In this document: positions 1 through 12,000 of the stretch, one piece after another
How the letters are laid out: each line of letters begins with the position of its first letter
Numbering within the stretch: position 1 is the stretch's first letter
DNA from: Heterobilharzia americana
Taxonomy: Eukaryota; Platyhelminthes; Trematoda; Strigeidida; Schistosomatidae
Direction: 5' to 3'
DNA length: 64,000 bases
Assembly: GCA_944470555.2 (NCBI GenBank)
Contig: OX104128.1
Span: 43,569,920-43,633,919, forward strand
Position numbers and translations under genes: made by a program
The notes under the pieces: model-generated
The model's input: only the letters and a program-made list of their open reading frames with translations
Databases searched by the model: none
What the model was told of the DNA's origin: nothing

Positions 1-589
1 CTGTCTCGTGTGTTTTAGTGTTAATGTGCATTTAGTATGGACCTGATCAGCAGTCGTCTTACTTACTGAGCTTAATGCTACTTCTCGAGGACTTTTACTT
101 CAATCAGGTGCAATTCTCTTGTTGAAAAGGTGATCACCCATTTTGTTTGGTTGATGGCTGACGGTCATCAGTCAAATAAGTGTTCTGTGTGGGTTATGGA
201 TTCACTGATCCCTTGTTCACTATCTTGACGGTAAAAACCTATCACTAGTTTTCTGTGTCAATAATTGTTATGTTTCTTCAGGTGAAGAGTGTTTTCGGTT
301 CTTTGAGCAGGATTTTGGAGTGAAATTATTTGTTGGGAAGAAGTGTTGTGGAGTAGTTTGATAAGATCTTGAAAACTAAATACATAAGATCTAAGGAACA
401 TCGGAAGCATGCAACCAACTCTCTTCGGTATTCCACATCAACAGTGTAGCTAGATAGACTTAAGTGACTTTACGATTCTTTAACCGTTGCTGACGTTATT
501 GAGGCTGACTGATTGACGCAATCAACATAAAACCTCCCACACTGGTCCATTGACTCAAGTGGCCACACTTCACAGAAGTACAAAAAGAA
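1..589. other. No gene recognised
   Basis: I see no coding exon, RNA gene or clear repeat here. If the PERK-like gene continues to the left, this is probably intron sequence. The right part leads into the 3' flank of an RTE remnant. Confidence 0.4.
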
Positions 590-1250
590 CAGGTGGATAG
601 AAAAGAAGTGATATAAAAGTAGATAAAGTTGTGTGAGAAGAAACAATCTGAAGATAACGGTTAGTGCGAATATTCAAGCTCTAGAAGATGTCAAGGAGTG
701 AATACATCTGCACCATTATGATCGATTGATTTTCAGCTACGTCACTAAGAGTTAGTCCTCAACCACTGATTGCTTTCGTCTTGAGGACCCCAACCAGCCA
801 GTCTACATCCCACTCCCACCCCCACACAACTCAGGCCAATAGTCAGAGATTCCATCGACTGGTGCCAGATCTTGGTCCGGCCACCCTGAACCCTCTTCCA
901 ATCTAATCCAACTTCTCCTAGCATGGCATGTCGAGGTAGGCGGTGGCTCGCATTGGCTTGTGCAGCACATGTTTAAGCTATCTCAGTCGACCAAGGTTCA
1001 CAATGTCATCATTCGACTTGCCTTTCCTGTCTAGTACCCTTCTCCTGACCTTAGCATTGCTCACACGGTGATTCCATCATTCGCGAGTAATGCTACAAAG
1101 ATATGTATGATCAGAACCCTGTAACCGCTTCATATCGGCTACTTTCAACGGCTATGTCTCACCACCGTACAGGAGGATAGAACTGATACGCTAAAGGGTA
1201 CCGATAAGTATATTCGTCGCATGACATAGTCATTCGATAAAGGATTTTTA
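590..1250 (-). mobile_element. RTE-like retrotransposon 3' remnant
   Basis: Read on the minus strand, about 910-780 translates as a C-terminal RTE reverse-transcriptase tail with GGRTKIWHQSMESLTIGL, then CRLAGWGPQD. This lines up with [18 protein letters not shown] and CRLAGWGPRD in the plus-strand copy near 13.9 kb. The stretch 590-700 is shared with 14950-15100 and would be the 3' untranslated part. Bases 1020-1240 continue the decayed coding region. It is broken by stops and is not functional. It lies left of the last visible PERK exon, so probably in an intron. Confidence 0.7.
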
Positions 1251-2836
1251 TGCTAATTTAAGAGTAGAATTCCATTACAGCTTTATTATGTTTCACACTG
1301 TGAAAAAGTATTATTTACTAGTAGAAATTAATCAGCCAGTATCAACATGAAACCTGGCATTACTGTCCAAGTTACTACAAGTGGTAATTATCATAATACT
1401 AATAATCACAACAATGTTGTTTCATGCTGTGATACATTTAGTGAAATGTTCATAATGAAACTCTGTATTTTATATGCCTTTCTTAGAATCCAACTTGCAT
1501 GTTTTATGTGCATAGTTAGAGCTTATAACCTCTAAATGACTGAATTCAATGTTGTAAGCTAACGTTTTACTACCGATAACACGCAACTACCTATCTGATA
1601 TGCTACACTAGGAAACGGCATAGAAAACTACCTGATGAAAAAGTGATGACACTTCATTTGTGCATGTAAAGAAAATGCTTCTCAGGCATTTCCGCAACCA
1701 GAAATCATTCAAGAAGCTCTCGAAGTTTGCTGAAGCAGTGAACATATGATTATTTTTAGCGCACTCTTTATCGATTTTAATAAAACACATGTTTAAGTAA
1801 ATTCAAAGAACAATTTTCGAAAAACCTTGTCGGAATGGGCCAAGACAAAATACAAGGCACACTTTCACTAGAACTGATAAAACTCAAAGTGCTACTCTAT
1901 TTGGAGAGACTAACAAAGAGATCGACATGCGGAGACTATGGTGTGTTTACTCCTTATTTCAGTAAGTTGTCATAATTCTGGTCCCTGACACCAATTATTG
2001 ACTTGCATATGCCATATCAAATTGTAAGTCTCATAAAAATCACCTAGATACTAAGTATACACTTATGTTTATTAGTAGCTCAATTATCGGTTTGATTTTA
2101 AGTAATTTTTGGCAAATAAAAACGTCCATGAATCAGTATTGGACTATCGTTTTGACTGGTGTAGAGAAGTGTAAGCTTGCTAGCTGAGGGCCTGAGAATG
2201 ATAGGAAGCGATGTTTTGGATAGTTTTTGTTAACACGATGTAGATTTGTTGACCACTCAACATCTTCGTAATCTTGCTACTCGCCTTGATCTATTTATTC
2301 TCTATCAATCCTGTTTACTTTAGTATCAGTATTTTCGGTTTACTTATTCGTTGTGTTGCTATGATGTATGGCAACTTGAACTGATGCACCTGTATCAGAA
2401 CTTATATTTAATGCGCTTATCTTCCCGATGAAGCAGATACTTGTTTCTAATCAGCAAATGTTTAAAATCCCACTTCAATCACGAAGTAACGTGTCAATGC
2501 TGTCAAAACCACCCTTTGTCGACCTGAAGATCACAATTTCGCACCATAAACTGGCAAATTTGACCTGACGTTGGCCACTGTTGAGAAGTGATTATTCATT
2601 TCATGTTTAAAGAAACTAGAAAGTACTGGTACAATCTATGTATTAGTCTTTGACTGGTTAGACACAACCATTTGACTCAAAACTGACCATAAATCTGACA
2701 TTCATTGGCTAGAACATCACTCATGGAACTGTCTATTTGGAACGAAGCATTAAACAAAAAATGAGTAAACTCTATCACAAGCTGACCAACGGGTTAGATT
2801 AAAAACATCTTAAATAAACAGGACACTACAACTTAC
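1251..2836. other. Probable PERK intron, no exon found
   Basis: The PERK exon ending at 2837 has a good donor and leaves one base over, so the gene must continue to the left. I could not find the next exon here by eye on the minus strand. Small open frames (1347-1535 plus, 1608-1790 minus) show no family resemblance or splice support. Confidence 0.35.
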
Positions 2837-3044
2837 ATGTAAACAAAGACAACGACCTTAAGCTCTGTAAATCTCTCCGATATATCCATGCTTTCGATAT
2901 CCTGGAACTGAAGTTGAAAGACCATAAATCTTCAGGATGTGTATCTTTTGTTCGCGCTGTTATCATACGCTTCTCTAACCCGAAATCCCAATCTGGTTCG
3001 TCTACATCGACAAACGACTCATCCATAAAATCACCATGAATATT
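2837..3044 (-). CDS. EIF2AK3: PERK exon 6
   Basis: It covers residues 273-341 plus one base, acceptor tttttag and donor gtaagt. The end, LWSFNFSSRISKAWIY then LRSLSLF, matches the LEWEYQFCTPIASAWLL and VIPISLF part of PERK. It begins with an acidic run (DESFVDVDEPDWDFG). It is the last exon visible; the gene continues off the left edge. Confidence 0.75.
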
Positions 3045-6000
3045 CTAAAAATAAGAAATTAGTCATTGACAAGAATGAAATATCTTATTTATGATACAAG
3101 TTAGGTGTGTCCACAAAAGCGATTTGCACAATTTAACAGATATTACGGATTGTGATAAAATATGAGTATTCATACGGTTGCAGATACCTCTCCAATCACG
3201 ATAGTAGTCAGCTTTTTGTTGAATAGTTAAAAAAAGTGTTGGTTCAAGTAACATCTACAAAACAAACTACAAACTGTACTTACGCTGAAAATGACACCGA
3301 AAAGTTATTCTCTTAGTAACCTTAGATCATTGCAGTTGTTTTCATGCTGTGGTTACTAGCTGGCAGTGGGATATTTTCACATGTCCACGGCTTTGCATGT
3401 CTAGGACACATATAAATAAGGTTTATCAGCCTAACTAACCATAGATTGATCTGCCACAGCAAAGTGACTTTAAGGGCACCCTAGCAACGATAGAAATAAC
3501 CAATCAGGTTTCTCCATCCCGGCTAGAAAGGCAGATTTTAGTAAAATAAAGAAGTCTAATTGGTTATTCTAGCAGTTGCTAGGGTGACCTTAAAAGCCAA
3601 TCGACTGAGAGAGGACTTGTATGCAACTCAGCTACTAACGCCAGCAAGCGAAGCCATCATAACCGCAGCCTTAAAAAGTTAGGGGTGACTTTAGTGGCCA
3701 CCCTAACAGTGATAAAACAGCCAATTATATTGCCGTATTTTATAGAAAAGTACTTTCCAAGGAGGAATAGAGAAACATGATTGTTCTATTAGTCAGCAGT
3801 GCTAGGGTGGACTTTAAAGTCGCCAGGGCGTGAGTGACTTTAAAGGCCACCCTAGCAACAATAAAAATAAACAATCACGTACCTTCGTTTCACCTGGAAA
3901 TATAGGTTTTCATAAAATAAAGATGTCTAATTGTTTATTTCAGTTGTTGCTTGGGTGGCCTTTTAAGTCACTCTACATTTCTGAATAAGCAATACGCAAA
4001 CTTAGGGCTAAAACCACTTAGCAATCAAATTCCACAAACCACAGAAATACAGATGGACGATGGTGCTTCTCTTGATAAAATCAGGTTGCTTTGATTAATG
4101 GCGAAACGGGTGCGCCAAAGCTCCCATTCCGGCATCCCGTAATTAGGAGTTTAATCTCGTAAAAAATGGTGGTAGCTGTCTGAATTTTGCTCAGAAAAGC
4201 TTAATCGTTTCCAAGTTTTCTTCCAATTATGCTTGACACATTTTTGATGCATACAGCTAACATTTGTGTTCAATATGCAGTAAGTGTCGTTCTTTTATAT
4301 ACGAGTGCTTCCTTAAGCGACTATGATTTCCAACTGGTAGCCTCATTACAAAACATTTGGAAAAGTCTGAAAGATGAGCTCACACGAAGCAAGTCAGTCG
4401 AATTAGTTTTCTATCATTCCACTTGGTTCTGATATTCTTACCCCTACTTTTCGATCTCTTAAAATATCGACCAGGACGGTTGCAATGTTTTAGTAAGTCT
4501 TACGCCGTTTAAAGTCTCTACCATGAGTCACATGGCAGATTAATTACTCCTGGGAACCCCTTTAGTTTTAATATTTCCGCTCGATAAACTAGTTACCCTA
4601 CTCACTAATAAATTTTATTCTACGGTATCAAATCTTTGAAAAAAAATTTTAAGTCTTAAAATGATAAAGTGGTCAAGTGATTGACATATGGAAATCAGCT
4701 TATATGACGTATTATATCATAGATACATAGCATACGCTTGACAACTATTAGTTTCCAAAGGAGGACTAGAAACCCTTCGACTAAGGAATCTATCTCGAAT
4801 AACTTTAAGGTTAAAACAGGATCACATTGGAATTCCATCAAGAGATGTAAACTACTTTATTATTTTTCGATTACATATTTTAAGTTCCCGTTAGATATTT
4901 CAACCCTTCTTTCAGGACAAAAATTTAAACCGAGGAAATATCTATTTATCATCTGATCCTGATCCCCACTCAACTACAAATGGGTCCCACCGCGACCTAC
5001 TTTCAGTCATTTCACCAAGAGCCCCGGTGCCATTGATTCCTATTGCATCAAGGACCTCGGCCAAACAATTCACACCTCTCTACGCGGCTCAGACCAACAG
5101 TCAAAGATCCCACAAGCTGGTGCCACCTTGTAGTCTAGCCACCCTGAACCTTCTTCCAAACCACTCTTACTTCAGGCAACATTTCACGTCGAGTTATGTA
5201 GGTAGTGCGGATAAGTGTGTGCAACACATCAAAGTCATCTCATCAATCAGTTACACTTCGCAACCTCATCGACTGACTTGCCTTCTTTACCTGGCCCCGA
5301 CATTCCTTACATCATAACCCAGCTAACCATGAGCAATGTTGCCTAGACACTTGTGGTCAAAACCTGTGCTCTCTTCATATTTTCTACCTTCAAAGATCAT
5401 GTCTCACAGCCGTATACTAGCAACGGGAGAACTGTAGTACAGTATACTCGTCCTTTAGTATGTATTCAGATATCTAACTGGTGCTAGAGATGACGTAACT
5501 TTTCAGGTGCTAAACAGGCCTTCTTGACCTAAATTGGAGTTTCATCAGCGGACAACAGATTTAAGCTGAAAAAACTTCCCAAATAAGTGAAGTGGTCTAC
5601 CCATTCAACCACTTCACTTCACTACTTAAACAGTGAGTAGAAGTAAACCAGTATTAAAGCCTCATCTTATATTTGGCAGGTTCAAAGGACATAGCAACCA
5701 TAATGAGATTTCTGCTCACGTCTTTCTGAAGACCCTAACAGGAGACTGCAGTTTATTTACTCCCTCTTGGCTGTAGATAGATCTCTGCAAAGTTAGAGGT
5801 GCCTAGGGTTACGGTAGTTAGCACACGTATACACAACTCAAACAAAAACAATGACAGCAAGCATTCGTCAAAACAAGTGGCAACTCTCCACAAGCAAGTA
5901 CACGACAGCATGAATTTGAACAGGGTACTTTAATCTGCATTACACACTTGGTTGGTGATCCCTCCCTAGTTAGACAGTGACACCACTGCAATAACTCTAA

Positions 6001-9000
6001 ATTTACGGTGCCGAATCCTGTCTTCAGGCCAGGAAATATGGGAAGTATGTGCCATTGGTGCCCTTGCCTGTGTTTGAAAACTAGCTGGAGAATGGAGATC
6101 TGACCTGAAGCTTACAGGAACCAATTAGATTGTGAAAAACGTGAAGCAGCTGATAGAATGGAAAGGTCAAGTTTCGGTAAACATAAGCTACACTGAAGCT
6201 ATGTATGCCCGCTCAGATTGAACCGCTTTACAGAAAGACCGAATTATCCATATTTAGTGCATCACATTAGTTCTGAAAAAATGTCTCAGTAACTGAACAC
6301 CAAATTTGTTGTAGAAACTAACGCACTAAAGTACCTACATCTTTTTCATAATTGTGTTAACTTTTAATGTAATAAATGAACATCAACCAGAGAAACTAAC
6401 CCATGCTATGAAATCAGTATTGGTCCATCAGAGCAGTACGTTTAAATAATTAAAGGCAAAATATTTCAACTTATTAACACAAATAACTTACCGGAGTATT
6501 CAGAGGCATGTTACAAATAGGTAGCGGCTTCTGAACAGCAGCGGTTGGTGTAGGAATTCGACCAGTCAGTAAGCAGAGATCATACTGATAGACACTCAGA
6601 TTCCATTTTTCAATTCCCACCGGAGCACTGATCGCACGCACTATGTTATTTACTCTGTAGGCTATAATCATCGGACCCTTCGCATAAGAAGTTTCATCAG
6701 AGAACTTTCTGTCAGTGTCAGAACTGCTACATCCATCACGTGTACAATTATATTTGATCTGCGGATGAATAAGTATTAAAACATGATTGAAAACACTTAA
6801 CATACAGAAACGCCGTGATGAAGTGCAAGCGTAGGCATCACGAAAAGTAGACGCGAAAAAGAAAGAAATCTGGATGGTTGGAAAACCCGATTAGAAAAAT
6901 TTCTTCTTTTGCCCCGAAAGCATTCAGGAAAAACTACGTGCCAGAATTCAAAACTCGGATAAAAAACTAGCCTGAAGGATGCGCAAGAAACTTCTGAAAG
7001 TCACTTGGCAGTAATAATGCTATAAGAGGGATACATAAAATCAGCGTATAACCTAGTACACAAGTATGTCGGTTGAAGTTGCTACGTTTCACAGTAGCAT
7101 GAAGAGTGCAAATGGACAGAAAAAGACTGATATTAAAATATGCGAAGGTGAATAGGAGGAAAAACATTTTAAAAATCAAGGTTAGAGAAAATATCCCAAG
7201 TTTTAGAAGACATCAGAAATTAAATACTTTGGCGTCATTGTGACAGATTTTCAGCTATTTCACCAAATCCTCAACCACTGAATTCTGCCGCCTTGGGTAT
7301 ACCAATCAAAGTCTAAACCTCTCTAAACGACTGAAACTGAGTCAAAGACTCCATGAGTTGGCGACACGTTGCAGTCCGGGCACCTTGAGCCTACTTCCAA
7401 CCCACTCCTACTTCAGCTAACATCATGCTTGAAGCTAGTGCTGGAGTGAAAAAAGTCATCGTCAGAACGAAACTGGGAAGGACGATCACTGTTTTCGGTC
7501 TTTTGGCATGACATTCCGTAAGCACCTTTAAGATGACTTTCCGAATGACTCGGTTTTCTTATTTGGGCGTAAAATTTACCTGCTAGTTGGACTAATATTT
7601 AAACCGTTTGCTATATGTAGCAAAACTGACAGCTTGGGATGGAATTCAACCGTGTAGTCTTCCTTGCAGTTGATGCCGGTTATGAATAGGTGTCGGGAAT
7701 TGTCATGACTATTCCGAATGATCACAGATCCATTCGGCAGAAAAGCACACACCCAGGCATACAGTCGAGGAGTGCACACTCTGCTCGAAAACTTATTATT
7801 ACGCCCACATCACCGAGTCAAAGAAAGCTACCCATTAGGCCTCTGGATACTCTTAAGATGAATTTCAAAGATTTACCGCAGTAGCCAGGTAAGATCAAGT
7901 TGATAACCACGCACAGGTATTGTGTATACGTGTCTCAAAAACACAACATCCATTTACTGCTTGAGACTGCAGAGTTCTAGCAAGCGATGTCTGCTGTCTG
8001 GGTTGACAAAGAGCTCGGAAGTTGAAAGCTTCAAAGTGAAGTCGACAGCAGGGTTTGAAGAGACTAGGAATGGTATTTCGACTGATTAGATTGTTGGCAG
8101 TGGACGCAGAGTGAGAGGTTGGGGGAGTTGTAAGAGACTGAATATTGGTATCCCGAGAAGGCAAAGTACGAGAGAGGTAGAAAAGAAAGATTATGTTTGA
8201 TTCGATTTCGCATACTACTAGAAACGTGTGGGGCTGACACTTCCCAGCATCAACGTGACACTCCTGGTTATATGAGGGAAACAACTTACTTCTTTGACAC
8301 TATCTCCAGCCAACAGTACCACTTCACTCTCAAACCCCCATTATAGCGTAGCAATTTACACTACAACAGTAACTGTTATACGTTATACCAATACCTAACT
8401 AACCTTTCTGGTATGGAAGAACCTACAGGGAATAGACGTTCCAGCTACTTTAGTTTGTTGGTTCATTGTGATATACAAGCCGGACCACGAAATCAAGTAA
8501 GCAGCTATCGATCAAGAGTGACTTGTCTATTAGGCTAGGGATGGATTTGCATTTTTTTCAGCAAACTAAAATACTTTGATCTGTTTCGAGATCATATCAT
8601 ATTATAGTAGTCTATGAAACCAGTGTTCTGGATATTAGTAGATTTTAGTTCAGAATCTGAAAAGAGTTTTCATTTATGAAATGAAGCAATGAACATGTTA
8701 GCACTAAACCAATCAAAGTTACAACTAACAAGAATTAACTGTTCTGAAAGTTGAAATATGGGATTTCGAAGTTCCAGCGTAATCCGCATCGTTAATCTCA
8801 GGTATTCTGCAATCATTTTCGTTACCACAATCGTCACCAAGTATGTGTCTCCGCTCCTTTTAGTAAATGCAAGTGTAAGCTCATAAGAGTTGTGTTCAGT
8901 AGTCAATGATAGGATATTCGCAAGAATTAAAGCCAATATTAACCTTAGCTGTATACGGAACTGTAGGTTTCTTGGTTAAGGTGTATTGAAACCATGTAAG

Positions 9001-12000
9001 GTTGTAGCTGGAGACCAAGAAATATATCTCGAAGTCAGTTGCAGCCATGAAGATGTTTTGTTGTTTTGTAAATTTTTGACATTTTGGATACCATACACTC
9101 TATTTATCAGTATTTTATTCGCCAGTTATCTTTGCTGTCTATATCATCTACCTAATCTATGGAATTTCCTTCAGTTGATTTGTTTTCCCATTTTGACATC
9201 AATTAGGAAAATATGTGCTAAATCGGAATTTAGCCCCATCTCTATTTTATTGAACTGTGCTGTTGCAGATAAGCAGGAAGAAAAGTCGTTGCGATAAGTA
9301 AAAATAAAGAACAAAGGTGTAGAGTAGTAAACAATCCCATACTTAAGAAGAGATAAAGGCTGGATGTTCTCCGTCAGTACTTAGGATTCCAAGCCACTTC
9401 GTGTAAATTTTCTAACAATCAACCTTGGCTGCTAGTGTAAGCTGTGTAGAAAAGTGGACTACTTGCTCAAGGTTTTTAAAATGTTAGGGATAAATGCACA
9501 GATGATCGGACAGATCAATGATAATGCCCCAAATGCATCCACTTCTCACCATCTTCAAAATTACGAATATTTTGATAACCTTAATTTGCTAGCTTCGTTT
9601 ATATTTATCTTGTAGTATCTGGTGTTATGACTTGCGGATTATTACTATTTTAATCAGACTACGATGAGGAGTTATCAAAGGTTATTTTAGTATAGGCTTG
9701 AATATCGTAGTTGTGACTTACTAGTCCATTTGATTTGTAACGTCAATAACTCAGCCAGGGCAGAAAGACCATCGTACATAATGCCGTATCTACAATTATG
9801 AGGTCACAATGAACCAGCTAGGGAAGCACTAAGTATTGAAACGACGAACTTTGTGGATTAATCACCCTGGACAGGTTGGTGTCAAGCAAAAAATACTATT
9901 AGCAAGCTGTCATTACAGGATTTTGAGCAGCGCTAACTGGGGTTTACTTCGACTAATGTTTGCCCTTCATACTTATCATTTGTAGATTTAATGTTGCTGA
10001 GTTAAAAATATCATTTTCACCAGGTCATGAGTGTGTAATCAATAAACACTATTTTGTTTTATCTTGCCAACCATATTCTAGTACTCTCAAATCACGTACT
10101 CATATTCCGTCTTGACACTGACACTCGCCAGTAAAATAAAAGTATTAGGAACCTTTTTTAAAAATTTCCCGATCGATAGTTGCTTACTTGATTTCGTGGT
10201 CCGGCTTGTATATCACAATGAACCAACAAACTAAAGTAGCTGGAACGTCTATTCCCTGTAGGTTCTTCCATACCAGAAAGGTTAGTTAGGTATTGGTATA
10301 ACGTATAACAGTTACTGTTGTAGTGTAAATTGCTACGCTATAATGGGGGTTTGAGAGTGAAGTGGTACTGTTGGCTGGAGATAGTGTCAAAGAAGTAAGT
10401 TGTTTCCCTCATATAACCAGGAATGTCACGTTGATGCTGTCTTTTCTTATGGGAGGGAGTCGGTTAGAAAAAGTTGGTCCCCGAAATGCTACGCTCCTCC
10501 TCACTTTGTGGACTTCCACTGCCAGCAGTATATTTTCATAGTTGGACTCACAAAAATTGGCAAATTTCTAAAACGGTCGTGCGAAAACGGCTTCATAAGG
10601 ACATTGCTTCGGCGCTGCCGTCTCACACTAACTCTTCTTTTTGAGTACTTCAAGAAAAACCGGCCTTCCATGGTGTAGGCAGTCGCGGAATGTAAGCCAC
10701 CCTCACAACTGTCATTACTCGCGTTCCCTCAGATCACCATCCTTTTTTCATATACTTAACTTCTGATCTTCCTTTATGTTTCTCTGTTAATATTCCTACA
10801 TTTTTAAGTTCCCCCAGCCTTGCAGCTCTTTGCAGCGATATGAGTTCACAGAACAGCAGTCCTGGTCTCCTAAGACCACACTCCGTACTATACTTTAGAG
10901 CTTAAAATGTCCATACCCTCCGTGAAACCGGCTAACAAGTATTGCTGCCCAAGACTCTGGTATCTCGGGTCATGGATGTGTGCTGTGTTTGCCAGACACA
11001 TGTATTGGACCTAACCGTGGTTAGTCACTCAACATTATCCGGTCAATAAGGTCAATCTGAGGAATTCACACTCCGAGGTTTTGGAGATACGATGAATAGT
11101 TTCGGCGGTCTTGTTAGTAAAGTAAATAGCATTATGTTAATGCAGAAAGTAAACTGCTCAACCGGATCCCAGTTAACAGTTGCATTTGTGCAGTTTGACT
11201 GAACGGCACAGTGAAGACTAAAGAGTGGTGAAACGTGCCGCTATCGCTGTAATCTCTGCTTACACACAGTGACTGCAGCTGCAATGAAGTGAAGGACATG
11301 TTCTACTGAAAATTATCTAGCCTTTTACTGAAAGCCAAACGTCCAGACGTAGTTGTTGTAGCAGGTGATTTCAATGCGCAATTGGGCAGCCTATATTAGG
11401 GACCAAAGACACTTAGGTGGCACCTTAGGAATCCAAGACAAATAAAAAATAACGGTGACCACCTACTACAACTGTGCTCAAACAACTATCTATTTCCGGT
11501 CAGCACGAACCTCAGACATAAAGAGAGGCAGTCTGACGTAGTGTCCACCGACTTCAACTCAACGGTGGAAACACACACACCATACTGCTACCATTTATCA
11601 CTAAAGGTGGTCGGTGGAAGATGGTGGCCCTTCTTGAGCACGTGTTGGTTCGAACAAGTGTCTTCGTTTGAATGGACGTGGAAAAACTATAGTAACAAGA
11701 CCAATGCGAGTGTAGCTCGATAATGAGAGCACTAAGGCTGCTTTCAGTGAAAAACTTGCCAGACAGTTATCGGAAAGGATAAGCATCAGTCATCCAGAAG
11801 GAGCCTAGGACTATCTCCATCTCTCCTCACTCCACTTACCAAGGTTTTGGCAGCCACGTAGTATCATTAGCTGTCATAAATAAACACGAATAAACACACA
11901 AGGTTGCTGAGTGGATTTCGACTTCGAATCGACTGCAGCCTGCTGTAAAAACAGCGCTCAAAACCGTACTCGACTCTCAGAAAGTGATAACAAAGAGCCC

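Noticed and set aside
3181..3187. Donor gtatct for PERK exon 5
   Set aside because: It looks acceptable but would shift the frame and place a stop at the start of exon 6; the donor at 3146 keeps phase.
5027..5317. 96-codon plus-strand frame
   Set aside because: Antisense to a minus-strand RTE remnant.
7895..8284. Frames at 7895-8284 (minus) and 10400-10678 (plus) sharing an N-terminus
   Set aside because: The shared 13 residues come from the inverted-repeat arms; beyond them the frames are unrelated and unlike known proteins.
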